The position numbers and the translations under genes are program-made. Positions 34,687-43,120 of a stretch of 64,000 nucleotides of DNA are shown in pieces. The stretch covers positions 1,054,001-1,118,000 of the forward strand of contig NZ_CP129674.1 of NCBI RefSeq assembly GCF_041080795.1, given 5' to 3'. Under the pieces are notes generated by a model. It saw only the letters and a list, made by a program, of their open reading frames with translations, was not told the DNA's origin and searched no databases. This stretch comes from Bifidobacterium sp. WK041_4_12 (GTDB lineage: Bacteria > Actinomycetota > Actinomycetes > Actinomycetales > Bifidobacteriaceae). The first letter of the stretch is position 1. Every line of letters begins with the position of its first letter.

Positions 34687-35661
34687 TTATGGCAGCCGCG
34701 TCTGCAATATGGAAATAATCGAATCTGCTATGTCGTGCTGTGCCGGGTTCAGCCCGCTTTTTGGTGTGACAGCATAAAAATTGCGTATGAACGGTGCACC
34801 GAGCCTACGCACGGCAACACCTGCCGGGACTGAGTTCTGCGACATCACCGTGCATCCTATGCCAGCGGACAGCACCGCTCTGATTTTCTCGTTGCTGTCG
34901 AGCTCCACGATGTTCCGCGGCGATATTCCTGCTGACTGAAGGAACAGGTCGGTGAAGTATCTGACTCCCGATCCCGGCTCTCGCACCAGCCAGATATCGC
35001 TCTTTTCGGAATCGCTACTGTCCAGCGTTTCCATGCCAAGCGACGCGCGCCTCTGCTGTTGCAGTGATTCAGTGGTGTTGAGGACATTCTTGGCGTTCAC
35101 GTCTCCATGCTCTGTCTGGGAAACGCTGGAGATGTCACCGGCCAGCACCAGCTGATCCTCGCAGAGCACGTTCAGATTCACCAGATCGGTGGTTACCGGC
35201 TTTTCGATGATGCCCATATGAGCGCTTTTGTTCAGTATGGCATTGATGATGTGATCGGAATTCATGGTGCGTATGGAAAAACTTGTCGTATCCAGCCGGG
35301 ATTTCAGCCCGAGCATGAGTCGTGGCAGCAGTGTGCTTGATGCGGTGTGCGACATCAGGAGAGTGAATGGAGTCTTCTGAGCGTTCTTTTCTGTCATGCG
35401 GTATACGGTCGCATTCCACATCTGAATCAGATGCGTCGCATCATCATACAGAGAGCGGCCAGCTTCGGTAGCTTGCAGTTCGCCTTTGGTGCGGCGAATG
35501 AACAGCGCCTTGCCGAACACAGCCTCCAATCCAGCGATGCGCTTGGAAACGGTGGATTGCGAGACTTGCAATTCATCTGCTGCTGCAGTAAATTCACGCG
35601 TCTCGAACACGGCAATCAGCGTATTTAACACGGTGAAACTCAGATCGTTCGCCTGAATCAT
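34687..35661 (-). CDS. LysR-family transcriptional regulator
   Basis: A 324-residue LysR regulator. The N-terminal winged HTH reads LNTLIAVFETREFTAAADEL then QVSQSTVSKRIAGLEAVFGK; the C-terminal effector domain has the LysR_substrate fold (ending GIGCTVMSQNSVPAG). I chose the ATG giving MIQANDLSFTVL; a longer frame to 35745 merely translates a DNA repeat. It is divergent from a TDT-type transporter, with a T-N11-A box between them, so it probably controls that gene. Confidence 0.85.
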   Translation of the reverse strand: MIQANDLSFTVLNTLIAVFETREFTAAADELQVSQSTVSKRIAGLEAVFGKALFIRRTKGELQATEAGRSLYDDATHLIQMWNATVYRMTEKNAQKTPFTLLMSHTASSTLLPRLMLGLKSRLDTTSFSIRTMNSDHIINAILNKSAHMGIIEKPVTTDLVNLNVLCEDQLVLAGDISSVSQTEHGDVNAKNVLNTTESLQQQRRASLGMETLDSSDSEKSDIWLVREPGSGVRYFTDLFLQSAGISPRNIVELDSNEKIRAVLSAGIGCTVMSQNSVPAGVAVRRLGAPFIRNFYAVTPKSGLNPAQHDIADSIISILQTRLP

Positions 35662-35675
35662 AGGGGGCCTTTCCT

Positions 35676-35747
35676 GCAATCGAATTTGGACTGCAATCGA
35701 ATCTAACCAGCAATCGAGCTGGCCTGCAATCAAGCCAGACTGCAATC
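35676..35747. repeat. 16-17-bp tandem GCAATC array in LysR leader
   Basis: GCAATC occurs at 35676, 35693, 35710, 35726 and 35742, at spacings of 17, 17, 16 and 16 bp, with surrounding bases (CTGCAATCGAATC) partly conserved. The array fills the region between the LysR start and the LysR-type palindrome, so it is in the leader or promoter of the regulator gene. A spacing near 1.6 helical turns is not obviously that of a co-operative operator. Confidence 0.7.
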
Positions 35748-35755
35748 ACATCATG

Positions 35756-35774
35756 ATATTCAAATATCGAATAT
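35756..35774. promoter_or_regulatory. LysR-type T-N11-A box
   Basis: ATATTC-AAATATC-GAATAT is a perfect 6-bp inverted repeat with a 7-bp spacer, carrying the T-N11-A core, in a strongly AT-rich stretch 38-56 bp before the TDT gene. It is well placed to be the recognition site of the divergent LysR protein. Confidence 0.6.
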
Positions 35775-35811
35775 ATTATATCTTTATTAGTAATTTGAAG
35801 AATATCAACAT

Positions 35812-36894
35812 GTGATGCACAGTATCACTATGTCCAGTTCAACACATGCCATTCAATCCGCAGGCCCAACAAGCCATCAACCCCTCTCAACGCTTGTCGA
35901 GGAAATTCGCAAGGAATCACGCATCATTGCATATCATCGCAGCATTCCGTTGCCACAGGGCGGGCTCACCCTTGCGGTGCTTGCACTGGGCAATCTACTT
36001 GCCGTGATGATTCCCGGGCAGAGTATAGCCATCCACATCATCTTTGGGATTCTGCCGCTTCCGCTCTTCATGGCGATTCTTGTAAAATTCCTCGTGCATC
36101 CTGCTGTGATTCTGACGAAAGACATGTCGAATCCGGTCGTTGCACCCGTTTCCGCGACTATCCTCATGTCGCTCATGCAGTATGCTTCGTACATTGCTCC
36201 GATTGGAGGCATCTTCAAGACGCTTGCTGTGGCGCTGTGGTATTTTGCGGTCAGCTGCAATATCGTGCTCATGGTTCATGTTGCAAGCCGATTCGTGATC
36301 AAGAACCGTAGCCTCGCGAAGGTCTTTCCAACCTGGTTCGTAGGTTTTGTCGGCATCGTCGTGGCATCGGCGACATCGCAGCCCGTTGGACAACAAGCCT
36401 TTGGTCTGATCATTTTCTGGTGCGGTTTTGTGCTGTATGCGTTCACCTTCGTTGCGGTGACAGCCCGTATGCTCACCATTCCCTTGGCACCGGCCACTCG
36501 CCCCACCATAGCCATCTATGCGGCCCCTATGAGCCTCTCGATTGCCGGATACACGGCGGCTGAAGCGCATCCAAACGCTCTGTTCGTGCTCATCATGGTT
36601 ATCGCTGCGCAACTGCTTTTCGCCTTTGTGCTGACACAGATGCCCGGCCTGTTGCGCCTGCCATTCGCGCCATCATATGCCGCGATGACATTCCCCTTCG
36701 TCATAACCGCGACCGCCTTGCTGAAGGCGTTGGTACTCTTCCAAAGTGCCGGATGGAAGGTTCCTGCATGGCTGTTCACCGCGCAGAAGCTGGAAACTCT
36801 GCTTGCAGCAGTCATAGTGTGCTACGTCTTCGTTCTGTTCCTCAAATTCGGCATCAAGCAATGGCGCAAGACGAGCGATTCGCTGCTTGCATGA
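35812..36894 (+). CDS. TDT-family transporter (TehA/SLAC1-like)
   Basis: A 360-residue membrane protein with ten predicted helices, starting PLPQGGLTLAVLALGNLLA. The pattern fits the tellurite-resistance/dicarboxylate transporter family, whose members move malate, sulfite or other anions or act as SLAC1-like channels. Start could be GTG 35812, ATG 35815 or ATG 35830; none has a strong ribosome site. Divergent LysR at 34.7-35.7 kb likely regulates it. The neighbouring aspA (fumarate-producing) hints at a dicarboxylate substrate, but this is inference. Confidence 0.75.
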   Translation: MMHSITMSSSTHAIQSAGPTSHQPLSTLVEEIRKESRIIAYHRSIPLPQGGLTLAVLALGNLLAVMIPGQSIAIHIIFGILPLPLFMAILVKFLVHPAVILTKDMSNPVVAPVSATILMSLMQYASYIAPIGGIFKTLAVALWYFAVSCNIVLMVHVASRFVIKNRSLAKVFPTWFVGFVGIVVASATSQPVGQQAFGLIIFWCGFVLYAFTFVAVTARMLTIPLAPATRPTIAIYAAPMSLSIAGYTAAEAHPNALFVLIMVIAAQLLFAFVLTQMPGLLRLPFAPSYAAMTFPFVITATALLKALVLFQSAGWKVPAWLFTAQKLETLLAAVIVCYVFVLFLKFGIKQWRKTSDSLLA

Positions 36895-36994
36895 AGCAGT
36901 TGTTATGTAGCGCTTATGGTGTAGCTGATTTGGACTGGGTTATGGCGTTGTACCCTACGCTAAGAAGGCAACAGAGTGTGAAGACAATCGACTC

Positions 36995-38521
36995 TTACGC
37001 CTTGCTCTGCACTCGAGCCAGCTCAAGAGGGTTTAGGATATCCTCAAGTATTTCCGGTCTGATGCTACCTTCGCGTTCGGCGGCTTCATGGACGGTGATG
37101 TTCTCTGCCATGGCACTTTTGGCAATTTCCACCGCGCGCTCGTAGCCAATGTGTCCGATAAGCGATGTTGCCAACGATGCGCAGCGCTGTGCCTTCTCCT
37201 TGGCTGCTTTTGAGTTGACGGTGATGCCTTCGACGCAGTTCTCGCGCAAAGTGTCCATCGCCTTGCTCAAGATGCTGATTGACTCAAGAATGGCATGCAG
37301 AATAACCGGTTCAAAGGCGTTCAGTTGCAACTGCCCTGCCTCGGCAGCGAAGGAAACCGTGGAGTCCATGCCCATCACCATGAACACACTCTGGTTGACG
37401 CACTCTGGAATGACTGGATTTACCTTTCCCGGCATAATCGAGGAACCTGCCTGACGCGCAGGGATGTTGATTTCAGCGAGGCCTGCACGTGGACCGCTAC
37501 ATAGCAAACGTAAATCGTTGGCAATTTTGCCAAGGTGCGTGGCGTTGCGTTTCAACAACGATGAGGTCATGACAAAATCGGACACATCGGAGGTTGCCGC
37601 TATCGGCTCAGGCGCAGCCGTCACCGGTAATCCGGTGAGTTTGGCCAGATGATCTATTGCATAGCCGCGGAAGCGCGCATCCGAGCATATGCCTGTTCCT
37701 ATGGCCGTTCCTCCGAGATTCATCGTAGACAGTGGCTTTCTGTAATCTGTAAACGCGGTGATGTCGGATTCAAGAATGTTGGCAAAAGCCATGAATTCCT
37801 GACCAAAAGTCATGGGGACGGCATCTTGCAGTTGTGTGCGTCCGATGGTCACATCGTGCATGGTGCGTTGTGCAAGCGCACGGAATGACCTGCTCAATCT
37901 TCTGGCACTGTCGATAATGGTGTCCAATGCTTCGATGATTGCCAATCTTGCAGCGGCAGGATAGGTGTCATTGGTGGACTGGGACTTGTTGACGTGGTCG
38001 TTTGGATGTATGTGCGTGTAATCTCCCTTGGCGCGGCCGGACAGTTCCAAGGCGCGGTTGGCGATGACCTCGTTGGTGTTCATATTGGTCGAGGTGCCTG
38101 CGCCTCCTTGAAGTACATCGATAGGAAACTGGTCATCAAAATCTCCTGATGCGACGTCTGCACATGCTGCGTCGATAGCGGACCATTGCTCTTTGCTGAT
38201 GCCGCCAAGATCGCGGTTGGCAAGGGCACAGGCCCGCTTGACTATTGCAAAGGAATGGATGAGCTCGGGGTGATGGCTGACTGGCATGCAGCTTGCAGGA
38301 AAATTCTTGAGTGCGCGAGCTGTGTGAATACCCCAGTATGCTTCCGCTGGCACAGGCAGTGCACCTATGCAGTCATGCTCGATTCGGGTTGCGTCTGACT
38401 GTTGGATTCCATGCATCGATTGTTCAGATTGCTCAGATTGCTCAGATTGCTCAGCTACGTGTTCTGAGTCGTCAAGGGTTGTTGTGCTTCCTAATGCTGG
38501 TTGCGGTACGCTGTGCGCCAT
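36995..38521 (-). CDS. aspA: Aspartate ammonia-lyase
   Basis: Aspartase converts aspartate reversibly to fumarate and ammonia. The 508-residue product has DLGGISKEQW, GGAGTSTNMNTNEVIANRA, HPNDHVNKSQSTNDTYP, and the superfamily signature GSSIMPGKVNPVIPE. The first ~45 residues are an extension with EQSEQSEQSEQS, encoded by a 9-bp DNA repeat (38422-38454). The class II fumarase is a near relative, but the NxNMNTNEVIAN region and overall length favour aspartase. AAGGA precedes the ATG. Divergent LysR at 38661 is the likely regulator. Confidence 0.85.
   Translation of the reverse strand: MAHSVPQPALGSTTTLDDSEHVAEQSEQSEQSEQSMHGIQQSDATRIEHDCIGALPVPAEAYWGIHTARALKNFPASCMPVSHHPELIHSFAIVKRACALANRDLGGISKEQWSAIDAACADVASGDFDDQFPIDVLQGGAGTSTNMNTNEVIANRALELSGRAKGDYTHIHPNDHVNKSQSTNDTYPAAARLAIIEALDTIIDSARRLSRSFRALAQRTMHDVTIGRTQLQDAVPMTFGQEFMAFANILESDITAFTDYRKPLSTMNLGGTAIGTGICSDARFRGYAIDHLAKLTGLPVTAAPEPIAATSDVSDFVMTSSLLKRNATHLGKIANDLRLLCSGPRAGLAEINIPARQAGSSIMPGKVNPVIPECVNQSVFMVMGMDSTVSFAAEAGQLQLNAFEPVILHAILESISILSKAMDTLRENCVEGITVNSKAAKEKAQRCASLATSLIGHIGYERAVEIAKSAMAENITVHEAAEREGSIRPEILEDILNPLELARVQSKA
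38422..38454. repeat. 9-bp tandem repeat in aspA 5' coding region
   Basis: GCTCAGATT on the plus strand is repeated about three and a half times, giving a Glu-Gln-Ser tripeptide repeat in the AspA N-terminal extension. Copy changes keep the frame. Confidence 0.7.
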
Positions 38522-38647
38522 TGATATTCCTTCTCATCTCGAGGATTGGCAGTGTTGGCCTGTGTATTATGTGACCGATCCTGTCGCCACGAGTAAGACT
38601 ATGCAGATGTCTTCCATTGCACAAGGCGGGGATATCCTTTGTATCGT

Positions 38648-38662
38648 ATAGGTTTAACCTAT
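38648..38662. promoter_or_regulatory. Operator palindrome over the LysR start codon
   Basis: ATAGGTTTAACCTAT is a perfect 15-bp palindrome with a T-N11-A form, its last two bases being the first bases of the ATG at 38661. It would allow the regulator to repress its own transcription or affect its own translation start. Confidence 0.6.
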
Positions 38663-39617
38663 GACAATAACGCAAGTACGAGCTTTCTATCTTGCTGCGA
38701 CCTTGGGCTCCTTTACCGCAGCTGCAGAATACATGGGGTTGACTCAGCCAACCGTTTCTGAATTGGTAAAGAAAATCGAAGAGGCCTATTCGGTGACACT
38801 TTTCGTGCGAGGAGGACGACGCTTGGTGCTCACCACGGCTGGACAGACCTTGCTGCCTTGGGCGAGACGTCTGCTTGACGCCGAACTGGGAGCTGACAGT
38901 GCTCTTACCGCATTGAACACAGGTGAAGGCGGAACGGTCTCCTTCGGCATTCTTCAGAATGCAAGCTATTACCTGCTGTCCGACTTGGCCACGGTGTTTC
39001 ACAGGTCATACCCCAATGTTCGTGTGCGTCTGGTGGGTCAGAATTCATTTGAGGTGGCCGACGCGGTGCGCAACGGGGAACTGGAAGCTGGGCTGCTATG
39101 TCTGCCTATTCCTGCTGAAGGTCTGCAAATACGGCCACTCATGCGCCATGAGATTGTCTGGGCAAGTGCCAACCCCGAACGTTGTACCAAAGCAATGGCT
39201 ATTGCCGATATCCCCAAGGCACCACTGATACTGTATGACGCACATCACGGCTGGAATGATCCAACCAGACATCAGCTTGCGCAGTTGGCACAGTTGCATG
39301 GAGTCACGCTTGAACCGAAAATGGAGGTTGAATCGGTGGATGCAGCGGTTTCTCTGGTTGCCAGTGGACTGGGGGATACCATTGTGCCCAAAGCCGTTGC
39401 CGAATCAGACACCTTCCCGGCAGGTGTATACACTACGCGACTCGAGGAACCAATCTACGATACTTTCGCGCTTGTCCAGCGAAGCAATTGGGAGCTGTCT
39501 CCCATCGCAAGTGATCTGGCTGAACTCGCAGTGAATATGCTTACCTCAAATGACGCAGGGTTAGGCGAAGTGCTTCATTCTCCGATGAAGTCACCAATCG
39601 CAGATGCAAAGGCGTAG
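38661..39617 (+). CDS. LysR-family transcriptional regulator
   Basis: A 318-residue LysR protein. HTH: ITQVRAFYLAATLGSFTAAA then EYMGLTQPTVSELVKKIEEA, followed by the linker helix and a LysR substrate domain (GTVSFGILQNASYYLLSDL). It is divergent from aspA across 139 bp, so it is the best candidate for aspA control. No good ribosome site is seen except AGG 8 bp before the ATG, in the middle of the palindrome. Confidence 0.87.
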   Translation: MTITQVRAFYLAATLGSFTAAAEYMGLTQPTVSELVKKIEEAYSVTLFVRGGRRLVLTTAGQTLLPWARRLLDAELGADSALTALNTGEGGTVSFGILQNASYYLLSDLATVFHRSYPNVRVRLVGQNSFEVADAVRNGELEAGLLCLPIPAEGLQIRPLMRHEIVWASANPERCTKAMAIADIPKAPLILYDAHHGWNDPTRHQLAQLAQLHGVTLEPKMEVESVDAAVSLVASGLGDTIVPKAVAESDTFPAGVYTTRLEEPIYDTFALVQRSNWELSPIASDLAELAVNMLTSNDAGLGEVLHSPMKSPIADAKA

Positions 39618-39706
39618 CCCGTAGGGATACATACGTCCCAGTCCCTCGTAGTTTTTACTCGGCGGCTTCAGGGTAATGGCGGCGTAGAACTTCGTGCAGC
39701 ATGCAA

Positions 39707-39745
39707 AACCCGTTTCCGCGCTTGTACAATGCACGGAAACGGGTT
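39707..39745 (-). terminator. Terminator of the ackA transcript
   Basis: AACCCGTTTCCG (39707-39718) and CGGAAACGGGTT (39734-39745) form a perfect 12-bp stem with a 15-base loop, 22 bp after the ackA stop. On the minus strand the stem is followed by TTTTGC, a weak U-tract. It separates ackA from the converging LysR gene. Confidence 0.72.
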
Positions 39746-39767
39746 GCTATATGACTTGCTGGCTAGC

Positions 39768-40994
39768 TTACTTGGTGAAAGTGTTGCCGTAGGAGTCGCC
39801 TTGATCTGCAATCGTTGCGGACTGGCGGGCGATGGAAAGCTCTTCATTGGTTGGAATGATGCAGAGCGTGATCGTGCTGTCTGGTTCAGAAATGATTCGA
39901 GCTTCCTTGGAACGGGTATCATTCTTCTTCTCGTCAAGCTTCACGCCGAATGGGGCGAGCTTGTGAGCAACCATGCGACGCACGATTTCGTCATTCTCGC
40001 CAACGCCGGCAGTGAAGGTTATGACATCCAAGCCACCCATCTGTGCGGCGTAATTGCCGATGTAGCCAACGATGCGATGCACGTAGACATCAAGAGCCAG
40101 CTTGGCGTTTTCGTCGCCTGCAGCGATCATCTTGTGAATCTCACGCATGTCGCCGTGACCGGTCATGCCCATCAAGCCCGAGTGCTTGTTGAAGAGAGTG
40201 TCGAGCTCGTCGACGTTCATATGAGCGTTACGAATGAGGTGGAAGACGACTGCAGGATCGATGTCGCCTGTGCGTCCACCCATGACGAGTCCTTCGAGTG
40301 GGGTCAGACCCATGGATGTTTCGACTGGCTTTCCGGAAATCTGAGCGGATGCCGAAGCGCCGTTGCCGATGTGAAGCACGATCTGCTTCAATCCTTCGGC
40401 AGGCTTGCCAATCAAATCTGGAACCTGTGAACCGACATATTCGTGGCTGGTGCCGTGGGCTCCATAGCGACGAATGTGGTACTGGTCAGCGATGTCCTTG
40501 TTCAGCGCATAGGTGCTGGCATACTTTGGCAGCTGGAAGAAGAAGGAGCTATCGAATACGAATACCTGTGGGGTATCAGGCAGAAGAGCACGCATCACTT
40601 CGGCGCCTGTTGCCTCGGGACCATTGTGCAAGGGTGCAAGAACGGCAAGGTTCTTGACCTGGGCGATGGTCTTGTCGGTGACCAATGCTGGCTTTGGAAA
40701 TACGGATCCGCCCTGAACCACACGGTGACCTACTGCAACAATCCCTGAGTTCTGCAAGCTTGGGCCATACTCTTCGAAGAAGCCAAGAACGCGCTTCAGA
40801 CCGACTTCGTGATCTGGAATCGGCTCTTCGAGCTCGTGCTTTTCTCCATTGTATTCATGCTTATAATGACCATCTGACGGTTCGCCAATCTTCTCGACGA
40901 GGCCAGAGGCAAGTCCCTCTCCGCTTTCAAGGTCAACGAGCTGATATTTGATGGAACTCGAACCTGAATTGATAACAAGGACGGTTTTTGCCAT
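39768..40994 (-). CDS. ackA: Acetate kinase
   Basis: Converts acetyl phosphate and ADP to acetate and ATP, the energy-yielding end of the bifid shunt. The 408-residue product has the N-terminal ASKHA phosphate motif VLVINSGSSSIKYQLVD, GHRVVQGG, HNGPEATGAEVM, the conserved YHIRRYGAHGTSHEYV, HIGNGAS, and GLTPLEGLVMGGRTGDIDP. AGGAGG precedes the ATG at good spacing. It follows pta on the same strand (166 bp gap) and ends at a strong hairpin, so pta-ackA may be one transcript. Confidence 0.96.
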   Translation of the reverse strand: MAKTVLVINSGSSSIKYQLVDLESGEGLASGLVEKIGEPSDGHYKHEYNGEKHELEEPIPDHEVGLKRVLGFFEEYGPSLQNSGIVAVGHRVVQGGSVFPKPALVTDKTIAQVKNLAVLAPLHNGPEATGAEVMRALLPDTPQVFVFDSSFFFQLPKYASTYALNKDIADQYHIRRYGAHGTSHEYVGSQVPDLIGKPAEGLKQIVLHIGNGASASAQISGKPVETSMGLTPLEGLVMGGRTGDIDPAVVFHLIRNAHMNVDELDTLFNKHSGLMGMTGHGDMREIHKMIAAGDENAKLALDVYVHRIVGYIGNYAAQMGGLDVITFTAGVGENDEIVRRMVAHKLAPFGVKLDEKKNDTRSKEARIISEPDSTITLCIIPTNEELSIARQSATIADQGDSYGNTFTK

Positions 40995-41088
40995 TGTGGC
41001 ATCCTCCTGATGTGATGAGATGGAGCTACTGCTCCCTGCTGTTTCAGGTTACTCGCTGGGGGTAACAAGTCGAGTCGCTGTGACTAAA

Positions 41089-41153
41089 GTTCACACTTGC
41101 TGTGACAGCGGGGAACGCTTTGCTGCCACGATTTGAGTGCTTGCAGTGTGAAC
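41089..41153. repeat. Inverted repeat between pta and ackA
   Basis: GTTCACAC (41089-41096) and GTGTGAAC (41146-41153) are exact complements 49 bp apart, in the 166-bp gap between pta and ackA. It could form the base of a leader hairpin in a pta-ackA transcript or be a regulator site. No T-run follows. Confidence 0.4.
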
Positions 41154-41159
41154 GCTGAT

Positions 41160-42836
41160 TCATGCGGAAATTGCTGTGATGGCGACCGTGTTGATGATGT
41201 CTTCCACCGAAGCGCCGCGGGAAAGGTCGTTGACTGGTTTGTTGAGACCTTGCAGAATCGGTCCTACAGCAACGGCTCCAGAAGAGCGCTGCACTGCCTT
41301 GTATGCAATGTTGCCGGCACTTAGATTCGGGAAGATGAATACATTCACATGACCGGCCACGGAATTGCCTTTGGCCTTTGATGCAGCGACTTCAGGTGAC
41401 CATGCAGCATCGAACTGAATCGGGCCGACGACTGGCAGGTCCGGCTCCTTCTCGTGAAGGATCGCCGTGGCTTCCTCGACCAGATCGACATCGGGTCCCT
41501 TGCCTGAACCAAGGGTTGAATACGAGAGCATGCCAATCTTGGGATCGATGCCGAATGCTCGGGCCGTCTCGGCGGATTGAGCGGCAATGTCGGCCAACTG
41601 TTCGGGATTTGGATTGAGGTTGATGGCACAGTCGGAGAATACGGCAACGTGATCTTTGAAGCACATCAGGAATGCTCCGGAAACCATTGAGACCTTTGGC
41701 TTTGTCTTAATGAGCTGTAGAGCAGGACGTACCGTATTAGCCGTTGAATTGACGGCACCTGAGACAAGGCCATCTGCAAGTCCAAGAATGACAAGCATGG
41801 TGCCGAAATATGAGGCATCCTTCAATGCTTGCCGAGCCTTCTCTTCGGTCATGCCCTTGCTTGCGCGAAGCTTGCACAGTGTTGATGTCATGGTTTCGAG
41901 CATGGATTCATCGTTCATGGACTGGAATTTCGCACGGTCAAGATTCATCAGTCCCAGTTTCTTGCCTCGAGCAAGAATGTCGTCTCGTTCGCCGACAATG
42001 ATCAGATCGACGATGGAGCGTGATAGCAGCAAATCAGCTGATCGGATTATTCTGTCATCTTCGCCCTCTGGCAAGACTATTGTTTTACGGGCTGCCTGAG
42101 CCTTGGTCAGGAGACTGAACTGGAATGAACGTGGAGTTTCGCAAAGCGCTGCCGGTTGTGCAAGGGCTGAAAGAATCGCGTCGCTATCGACATTGCTGTT
42201 GAATGCTTGGAGCGCCTTGCTTAGATCCTCGCTGTTGCCCGCTTCGAGAGAAACGGCAGGAATGGACCATGTGGGAATACCGAGGGGGAGTACGGCCTCC
42301 TTCATGTCGTCGAGATTCTCTTCGGTGCAGCCGGTGATGAACAATGCCACAACCGAGCTGCCCGCTTGCCGCACAGCCTTGACATGTGCCTTGACCGTCT
42401 CAAGTAGTTGCTTGGCGGTTCTGTCGATGGAACAGACGGCCAGTACCACAGGGGATTTCAAATCAGCCGCTATCTCTGCATTGAAGCTGAACAGCGTCGG
42501 ATCGGCGATCTTTGATTTGTCTGTGCCCACGATAACGGTAATTTCTGGAGCGAAGGTGCTCATGAGATGAAAATAGGCCGATACGATGGTTGTTCTTGCC
42601 TTGTCTCTGTCTTCTCGCGCTTCTCTCGGGCAGGTAGCACGAACGATGTCAAGCGGTATATCGTTCCCTGTGGCCGCAATCAGATCGTTGGTGAACAGTT
42701 CATGACGGCAGGCTATCGGGCGGAAAACAGCAGTTCTTCTATGTTGTGACAACAGATTGACCAAACCATAAGCAACAACATTGCGACCGTTTGCCGACTC
42801 AGGACTCAGTATGGTGAAACTGGTTGTAAGACTCAA
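41160..42836 (-). CDS. pta: Phosphate acetyltransferase
   Basis: Interconverts acetyl-CoA and acetyl phosphate. The 558-residue protein has an N-terminal BioD/DRTGG-like half (residues ~1-230) in which the P-loop is degenerate (LSPESANGRNVVAYGL), and the catalytic PTA_PTB half: VLPEGEDDRIIRSADLLL, DGLVSGAVNSTANTVRPALQ, FSDCAINLNPNPEQLADIA, MLSYSTLGSGKGPDV. The start is a TTG with GGAGAG upstream. It lies between xfp and ackA, linking acetyl phosphate to acetyl-CoA. Confidence 0.94.
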   Translation of the reverse strand: MSLTTSFTILSPESANGRNVVAYGLVNLLSQHRRTAVFRPIACRHELFTNDLIAATGNDIPLDIVRATCPREAREDRDKARTTIVSAYFHLMSTFAPEITVIVGTDKSKIADPTLFSFNAEIAADLKSPVVLAVCSIDRTAKQLLETVKAHVKAVRQAGSSVVALFITGCTEENLDDMKEAVLPLGIPTWSIPAVSLEAGNSEDLSKALQAFNSNVDSDAILSALAQPAALCETPRSFQFSLLTKAQAARKTIVLPEGEDDRIIRSADLLLSRSIVDLIIVGERDDILARGKKLGLMNLDRAKFQSMNDESMLETMTSTLCKLRASKGMTEEKARQALKDASYFGTMLVILGLADGLVSGAVNSTANTVRPALQLIKTKPKVSMVSGAFLMCFKDHVAVFSDCAINLNPNPEQLADIAAQSAETARAFGIDPKIGMLSYSTLGSGKGPDVDLVEEATAILHEKEPDLPVVGPIQFDAAWSPEVAASKAKGNSVAGHVNVFIFPNLSAGNIAYKAVQRSSGAVAVGPILQGLNKPVNDLSRGASVEDIINTVAITAISA

Positions 42837-43070
42837 TGGTCTCTCCTCTTCGAGATTAGGTTAAGCCATGACTACCACGTGCATGGTTCCACAGCACATT
42901 GTAATCGAATAATCTCAATTGACGTATTCAAGCGTTGCGTTTCAAGCGTTACGATTCATCCCAGTCTATCTTGGGTGCTGCACGGCTGTACCTTTTTACT
43001 GATATGTCGAGATTGAATACGGATTGCGTTTTCTGCTGATGGATGGGATTTGGTAGGAAATACATACGGG

Positions 43071-43100
43071 AAAGCCCCGAATCGTAGGACTCGGGGCTTT
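43071..43100 (-). terminator. Hairpin after xfp
   Basis: AAAGCCCCGA (43071-43080) pairs with TCGGGGCTTT (43091-43100) around a 10-base loop, about 20 bp past the xfp stop. The stem starts with a T run but is followed by CCCG on the minus strand, so termination would be of the weak-tail type. It makes xfp a separate transcript from pta. Confidence 0.7.
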
Positions 43101-43120
43101 CTGGTGAGTGGTTGGTAAAA

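Noticed and set aside
35664..35745. N-terminal extension of the LysR protein at 34687-35661
   Set aside because: It translates the GCAATC repeat array; LysR homology begins at MIQANDLSF.
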